A DNA stretch of 64,000 nt from Micromonospora parva. GTDB lineage: Bacteria; Actinomycetota; Actinomycetes; Mycobacteriales; Micromonosporaceae. The notes under the pieces are model-generated. The model worked only from the letters and a program-made list of their open reading frames with translations, made no database searches and was not told the origin of the DNA. The position numbers and the translations under genes are program-made. Location of the stretch: the NCBI RefSeq assembly GCF_000718515.1, contig NZ_JNZS01000027.1, positions 57,084-121,083 of the forward strand, in the 5' to 3' direction. Below are positions 60,005-64,000 of the stretch, one piece after another; position 1 is the stretch's first letter; each line of letters starts with the position of its first letter.

Positions 60005-61888
60005 ATGCGTCGACCCCGTCATCTGGCACTCCTGAGCGTCGGCGTGTCCGGCGCGCTGGTGCTCAGCGCAGCCCCACCAGCGGCTGCCGCCCCGCCCCCG
60101 CCCACCACGCCCACCGGCATCGTGGTCAGCGACGGCATGACCCAACCCGTGTTCTCGCTCGCCGACGCGATCGAGGAACGCGTGTTCGTCCAGACCCCGG
60201 TGGACACCGACCACGACGGTCGACTCGACCGGGTGGCCATCGACATCTCCCGTCCCCGGGAAACCGCCACCCAGGGCTTCAAGGTGCCGGTCATTTTCGA
60301 GCACAGCCCCTACCGCAAGGGCACCTGGGGTGACGTGCCGTACCCGAGCGTGCTGGTCGACGACCTGCCGCAGAACGGTCTGACCGACCGCTCCGGCCGC
60401 CGGGCGCTCGACGTGGGCACGCAGCGGGCCCAGGCCAAGGCCAACCTGCCCGGCTCGCTGGACGACTACTACGTGCCCCGCGGGTACGCGGTGGTGCTCG
60501 GCCAGAGCGTCGGCACCGGCGACTCGGACGGCTGCCCGACCAGCGGCGACCAGGCCGAGACGCTCGGCACCAAGGCCGTCATCGACTGGCTCAACGGCCG
60601 GGCCAAGGGGTACGACGCCAACGGCGCCCCGGTCACCGCCGGCTGGACCACCGGCGCGGTCGGCATGACCGGGGTCTCCTACAACGGGACGCTGCCCAAC
60701 CAGGTCGCCACCACGGGCGTCAAGGGGCTCAAGACCATCGTGCCGGTCTCCGCGATCAGCAGCTGGTACGACTACTACCGGGCCAACGGCCTCGTCGTCG
60801 CACCCGGCACGTTCCAGGGCGAGGACCTCGACATCCTGGCCCAGTACACCGCCGGACAGGCCCGCGCCGAGGGGCAGTGCGCCGACGAGCTCGCGAAGAT
60901 CACCGAGGAGCAGGACCGGATCACCGGCGACTACTCCACGTTCTGGCGCGACCGCGACTACCTCGACGCCCGCGACGTCGAGGCCAGCGTCTTCGTGGTG
61001 CACGGCCTCAACGACTGGAACGTGAAGACCGAACACTTCGCCGGCTGGTGGGACGAGCTCGCCAAGCGCCACGTGCCGCGCAAGATCTGGTTGCACCAGG
61101 GCGGGCACGGCGGCCCGGGCAGCAGCGCCTCGGTGACCCTGCCGAGCGGTCAGACGTGGACGTACAAGCAGACCGAGAACCGCTGGTTCGACTTCTGGTT
61201 GTGGAACGTGCGCAACGGCATCATGGACGAGCCGACGGCGGTGCTCCAGCGCGAGGATCGCGCCTACACCACGTACGCCAACTGGCCCGACCCGGCCGCG
61301 CGGGAGGTCGGGCTGCGCTTCGCCGCCACCGACGCCACCGCGCCGGGCACCCTCACCACCGGCAAGCCGCCCAAGGCCACTGTCGAGCAGAGCTTCGTCG
61401 ACGAGGGCCGGACCATCCACCCGGACACCCTGGTGTCCAATCCGGACGTCGCGAGCGCCAACCGGCTCGCCTACCGTTCCCCGGAGCTGACGCAGAGCGT
61501 GCGCATCTCGGGGCGTCCGGAGATGCGGCTGCGGATGGCGATCGACAACAAGCCGGACGCGAACCTCACCGCGTACCTGGTCGACTACGGGCCGGCCGGG
61601 TCGACCGCAGCACCGACAGTGGTGACGCGAGGCTGGATGGACCCGCAGAACCGCAAGAGCGCCGCCCGCACCGAGCCGGTCAAGCAGGGCAAGCTGTACG
61701 ACTACCGGTGGACCATGGAGCCGAAGGACTACGTCTTCCCGGCGGGCCACCGCATCGGCGTGGTGGTTTTCTCCAGCGACCAGGAGTACACCCTGCTGCC
61801 GCTGGGCGGCACCGAGCTGCGGGTCGCGCCGAAGGACAGCGAGCTGCGACTGCCGGTGGTCGGCGGGCGGGCCGTCCTCGGTTTCTGA
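60005..61888 (+). CDS. Secreted X-Pro dipeptidyl-peptidase family hydrolase
   Basis: A 627-residue serine hydrolase with a signal peptide (RHLALLSVGVSGALVLSAAPPAAAA). The alpha/beta-hydrolase core has nucleophile Ser225 (GMTGVSYNGTLPNQVA), Asp337 (HGLNDWNVK) and His368 (LHQGGHGG). The C-terminal jelly-roll domain (PEMRLRMAIDNKPDANLTAYLVDYG) is the X-Pro-dipeptidyl-peptidase C-terminal domain. RVFVQTPVDTDHDGRLDRVAIDISRP is the standard PepX/S15 opening. These enzymes release N-terminal X-Pro dipeptides. It is divergent from the subtilase gene, and the two could act in sequence on extracellular protein. The ATG at 60005 is favoured by AAGGGAG. Confidence 0.95.
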   Translation: MRRPRHLALLSVGVSGALVLSAAPPAAAAPPPPTTPTGIVVSDGMTQPVFSLADAIEERVFVQTPVDTDHDGRLDRVAIDISRPRETATQGFKVPVIFEHSPYRKGTWGDVPYPSVLVDDLPQNGLTDRSGRRALDVGTQRAQAKANLPGSLDDYYVPRGYAVVLGQSVGTGDSDGCPTSGDQAETLGTKAVIDWLNGRAKGYDANGAPVTAGWTTGAVGMTGVSYNGTLPNQVATTGVKGLKTIVPVSAISSWYDYYRANGLVVAPGTFQGEDLDILAQYTAGQARAEGQCADELAKITEEQDRITGDYSTFWRDRDYLDARDVEASVFVVHGLNDWNVKTEHFAGWWDELAKRHVPRKIWLHQGGHGGPGSSASVTLPSGQTWTYKQTENRWFDFWLWNVRNGIMDEPTAVLQREDRAYTTYANWPDPAAREVGLRFAATDATAPGTLTTGKPPKATVEQSFVDEGRTIHPDTLVSNPDVASANRLAYRSPELTQSVRISGRPEMRLRMAIDNKPDANLTAYLVDYGPAGSTAAPTVVTRGWMDPQNRKSAARTEPVKQGKLYDYRWTMEPKDYVFPAGHRIGVVVFSSDQEYTLLPLGGTELRVAPKDSELRLPVVGGRAVLGF

Positions 61889-62782
61889 TCAGCTCTGGGA
61901 ACGGGTGGGGCGGTTCGACGACGCGTCGGGCCGCCCCACCCGGGTGTGGTCGTCGGCGGTCTCGGTGTGTGCGAGTGCGGCGAGCAGCCGCAGTTTCTCG
62001 TCGCTGTCGCTGTCCTTGTCGGGGTAGTAGACGACGAGGATGACGTCACCGATGGGGAGTTTGTCCCGGTGGAGGCGCAGTTCACCGACGACGGGGTGGT
62101 GGACGGTGGTCGTGCCCCCGTCGAGGCTGCGGACGTCGTGGCGGGCCCACAGGGTCCGGAACCGCTGACTGGACAGCGCGAGTTCGCCCACCAGCTCGAC
62201 GAACCGGGGGTTGTCGATGTCGTCGCCGATGGTGGTGCGCAGGGTGGCGATGAAGTCGGCGGTGGCCTTCGTCCAGTCCTGGTGGAAGGCTCGTTCCTCC
62301 GGATCGAGCAGGAGCGAGCGCAGCCGGTTCTGACCGGGCCGCAGGCGCGGGGAGAGCGCCACGGCCATCGGGTTGGAGGCCAGGACGTCGAAGGCGCGTC
62401 CTTCCACGAACGCGGGGATCTGAAGGTGGGCGAGCAGTTCGTACACCCGCGCCGGTACGTGCTCGGACCGCTTGCGGCGCGGCGCCCTGGGACGCGCCGC
62501 CGCGAGGTCGAGCAGATACGTCCGCTCGATGTCGTCGAGTTGCAGGACGCGCGCGAGTGATTCGAGGACCTGCGGTGAGGGGTTCCTGTCCCGGCCCCGT
62601 TCCAGCCGCAGGTAGTAGTCGGGGCTGATCCCGGCGAGCAGGGCGACCTCCTCGCGGCGCAGGCCGGGCACGCGGCGCCGACCGCCGGTCGGGAGCCCCA
62701 CCTGCGCCGGTGAGACCAGTTCGCGCCGGGCCCGGAGGTAGCTGCCCAGCCGATGGCCGCCGGCCGACTCCTCATCCCTCAT
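61889..62782 (-). CDS. XRE regulator with MmyB-like ligand domain
   Basis: A 297-residue regulator. The N-terminal HTH reads LRREEVALLAGISPDYYLRLERGRDRNPSPQVLESLARVLQLDDIERTYLLDLA, and the MmyB-like domain follows with FDVLASNPMAVALSPRLRPGQNRLRSLLLD, RTLWARHDVRSLDGGTTTVHHPVVGELRL and VILVVYYP. This is the second regulator of the family in the window (see 1-532). The ATG at 62782 is chosen; GTG 62788 is an alternative. It is divergent from the SDR gene, which such regulators often control. Its stop directly abuts that of the dipeptidyl-peptidase gene, with no gap. Confidence 0.93.
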   Translation of the reverse strand: MRDEESAGGHRLGSYLRARRELVSPAQVGLPTGGRRRVPGLRREEVALLAGISPDYYLRLERGRDRNPSPQVLESLARVLQLDDIERTYLLDLAAARPRAPRRKRSEHVPARVYELLAHLQIPAFVEGRAFDVLASNPMAVALSPRLRPGQNRLRSLLLDPEERAFHQDWTKATADFIATLRTTIGDDIDNPRFVELVGELALSSQRFRTLWARHDVRSLDGGTTTVHHPVVGELRLHRDKLPIGDVILVVYYPDKDSDSDEKLRLLAALAHTETADDHTRVGRPDASSNRPTRSQS

Positions 62783-62884
62783 GCTCACCACGGTAGTGCG
62801 GTGCGCGGGGCGCAGAGGGGTCCTGGTGGGACCTGGGAAAACGGGGGCCCTGCCACCTCCGCCGGGCTCCGTCAAGACTGTGAT

Positions 62885-62911
62885 CGCGCTGTTGTTGAGA
62901 AGGACAGCGCG
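62885..62911. promoter_or_regulatory. Inverted repeat in the XRE/SDR divergent region
   Basis: CGCGCTGT (62885-62892) and ACAGCGCG (62904-62911) form a perfect 8-bp inverted repeat separated by 11 nt, about 60 bp upstream of the SDR start. It is a possible operator for the divergent XRE regulator. Confidence 0.4.
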
Positions 62912-62971
62912 CATCACTGTTCGCGCCGCGAGTTGACGCGTCGGCGCCCTCTGAATCGAAGGGAAGATCTC

Positions 62972-63733
62972 GTGGATCTCTCCAACCGCACAGTTCTCAT
63001 CGTCGGCGGCACGTCGGGTATCGGGCGGGAGCTGGCCCGGCGGTTCGCCGCGGCGGGCAGCACCGTGGCCGTTGGCGGTCGCAGCCCCGAGGCCCTCTCC
63101 GCGCTCGCCGCGGAAGGTTTCGGCACGTTCGGCATCGACGTCACCGACGGCGCCTCTGTCGGCGCTGTCCGGGACGCCGTGCTCGCCCGTTACCCCGAAC
63201 TGGACACGGTGGTGACGATGTCGGGTGTCATGCTCACCGAAGACCTTCGCGATCCTGCGCACTTCGGGGCGGCGGAGGCGACGATCGACACCAACCTGGT
63301 CGGCACCATCCGGGTCATCGACGCCTTCACCCCGCACCTGCTGGGTCGGGGTGCCGGCACGTTCATCACCGTCACCTCCGGCATCGCCTTCCTGCCGTTC
63401 CCGCCCATGCCCAGCTACGCCGCCTCGAAGGCAGCGGTGCACGCCTACTCCGAGGCGCTGCGCGCGCAACTCGACGGCACCGGTGTCGACGTCGTCGAGC
63501 TCGTTCCCCCGGCCGTCGCGACAGCCGGGCAGGAGAAGGTGAACCCGCACGCGCTGCCGCTCGACGACTTCGCCACCGAGGTCATGCAGCTGCTCTCGGC
63601 GAACCCCACCCCGCGCGAAATCCTCGTGAAGGGCGTTCTCATGCACCGTTGGGCCGAACGTGACGGCACCTACGCCGATCTCGTCGCGCAGCGCGCGAAG
63701 GCCCTGTCGATGTTCCCCGGTCGCGAAGGCTGA
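62972..63733 (+). CDS. Short-chain dehydrogenase/reductase (classical SDR)
   Basis: A 253-residue oxidoreductase. The cofactor motif is VLIVGGTSGIGRELARRFAAAG (G-x-x-x-G-x-G), followed by VAVGGRSPEALSAL, where the Arg suggests NADP. The catalytic Ser lies in TVTSGIAFLPFPPMP, with Tyr-x-x-x-Lys in YAASKAAVHAYSEALRAQL. The start GTG at 62972 has GAAGGGAAG upstream. The enzyme belongs to the DltE/NmrA-free oxidoreductase group; its substrate is unknown. It is divergent from the MmyB-type regulator, which probably controls it. Confidence 0.94.
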   Translation: MDLSNRTVLIVGGTSGIGRELARRFAAAGSTVAVGGRSPEALSALAAEGFGTFGIDVTDGASVGAVRDAVLARYPELDTVVTMSGVMLTEDLRDPAHFGAAEATIDTNLVGTIRVIDAFTPHLLGRGAGTFITVTSGIAFLPFPPMPSYAASKAAVHAYSEALRAQLDGTGVDVVELVPPAVATAGQEKVNPHALPLDDFATEVMQLLSANPTPREILVKGVLMHRWAERDGTYADLVAQRAKALSMFPGREG

Positions 63734-63736
63734 CAC

Positions 63737-63754
63737 CCCTCCCGATCGGGAGGG
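63737..63754 (+). terminator. Hairpin terminator after the SDR gene
   Basis: An 18-bp perfect palindrome, CCCTCCCGATCGGGAGGG, begins 4 bp after the SDR stop. It would fold as a 7-bp stem with a GATC loop. The remaining 246 bp to the window edge show no gene. Confidence 0.6.
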
Positions 63755-64000
63755 CTTCGTCGAGGGGCACGCGAACGGGCCCGCGGCGTGACCCAAGGGT
63801 GGGACCGGGTCCGGCCAAGTCGCCCGGTTCCGTCAGGCACTGTCTCCCCGCGTCGGCCCCGGTCGAGCGGGCGCAAATGCCCCCGCACCGGGACAGCGCG
63901 CTTTTCAGGAACCCGAGTCGATCATCCCGTTCGTCCGTCATGTCGGGGCATCCCGGCGAGCACCGGTGTCCGGTTTGGGTGGGGGTGTCGGGTGGTCGGG

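Noticed and set aside
63639..63941. Minus-strand frames over the end of the SDR gene and the right edge
   Set aside because: They overlap a well-supported SDR gene and its terminator, and have random-like Arg-rich composition.

Overview
The window is 64 kb of chromosome from a high-GC Gram-positive actinomycete. The best guess is Micromonosporaceae, probably Micromonospora. The grounds are very high GC in third codon positions, frequent GTG and TTG starts, XRE/DUF5753 plus DUF397 regulator pairs, EbfC- and WXG100-type secretion-associated genes, a CGNR zinc-finger protein, and hairpin terminators without U-tracts between convergent genes. This is inference from gene style; no rRNA or tRNA gene was recognised.

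Left part (1-14.4 kb): a partial XRE regulator, a DUF1330 protein, a methionine aminopeptidase divergent from a small XRE regulator, a secreted beta-propeller protein, a VOC protein, and a four-gene operon of two membrane proteins plus a NarL-type two-component system. Next come an orphan LuxR-type regulator, a large secreted subtilase, a DUF1275 membrane protein and a divergent GntR regulator.

Peptide-uptake operon (14.4-21.8 kb, minus strand): lipoprotein binding protein, two permeases, two ATPases and a cytoplasmic gamma-glutamyltransferase-family enzyme, nearly all linked by 4-base overlaps. A TCGTATACA box upstream of the operon recurs in front of the nearby GntR gene and suggests its regulator. 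A TetR/NAD(P)-binding divergent pair follows. Then comes a 1344-residue secreted GH2 enzyme behind a promoter with two LacI-type operators, a repeat-rich intergenic region, and an NhaA-thioredoxin fusion.

Accessory region (30.1-39.0 kb): a type VII secretion-style toxin/immunity set (EbfC-like, EspC-like, WXG100 protein with DUF6883-like C-terminus, DUF4926 protein); decayed gene copies; a DivIVA-like/small-Cys-protein pair; an XRE-DUF397 pair; an unknown protein; a small His/Cys protein that may have a caspase-like fold; and a MazG-like pyrophosphohydrolase followed by a PD-(D/E)XK nuclease-SF1 helicase (DUF2075) protein. The last pair and the toxin module are the best candidates for undescribed defence or competition systems.

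Right part (39.2-64 kb): mostly metabolic and secreted functions. These are a GH15 enzyme, aldo/keto reductase, HEAT-repeat protein, LLM oxidoreductase, Tat-exported phospholipase C, AraC regulator with a divergent NAD(P)-binding protein, SEC-C protein, CGNR regulator, phosphodiesterase, LysE exporter, DUF2231 protein, an LPxTG-type surface protein with a possible nuclease motif, a second secreted subtilase divergent from an X-Pro dipeptidyl-peptidase, and an XRE regulator divergent from a short-chain dehydrogenase.
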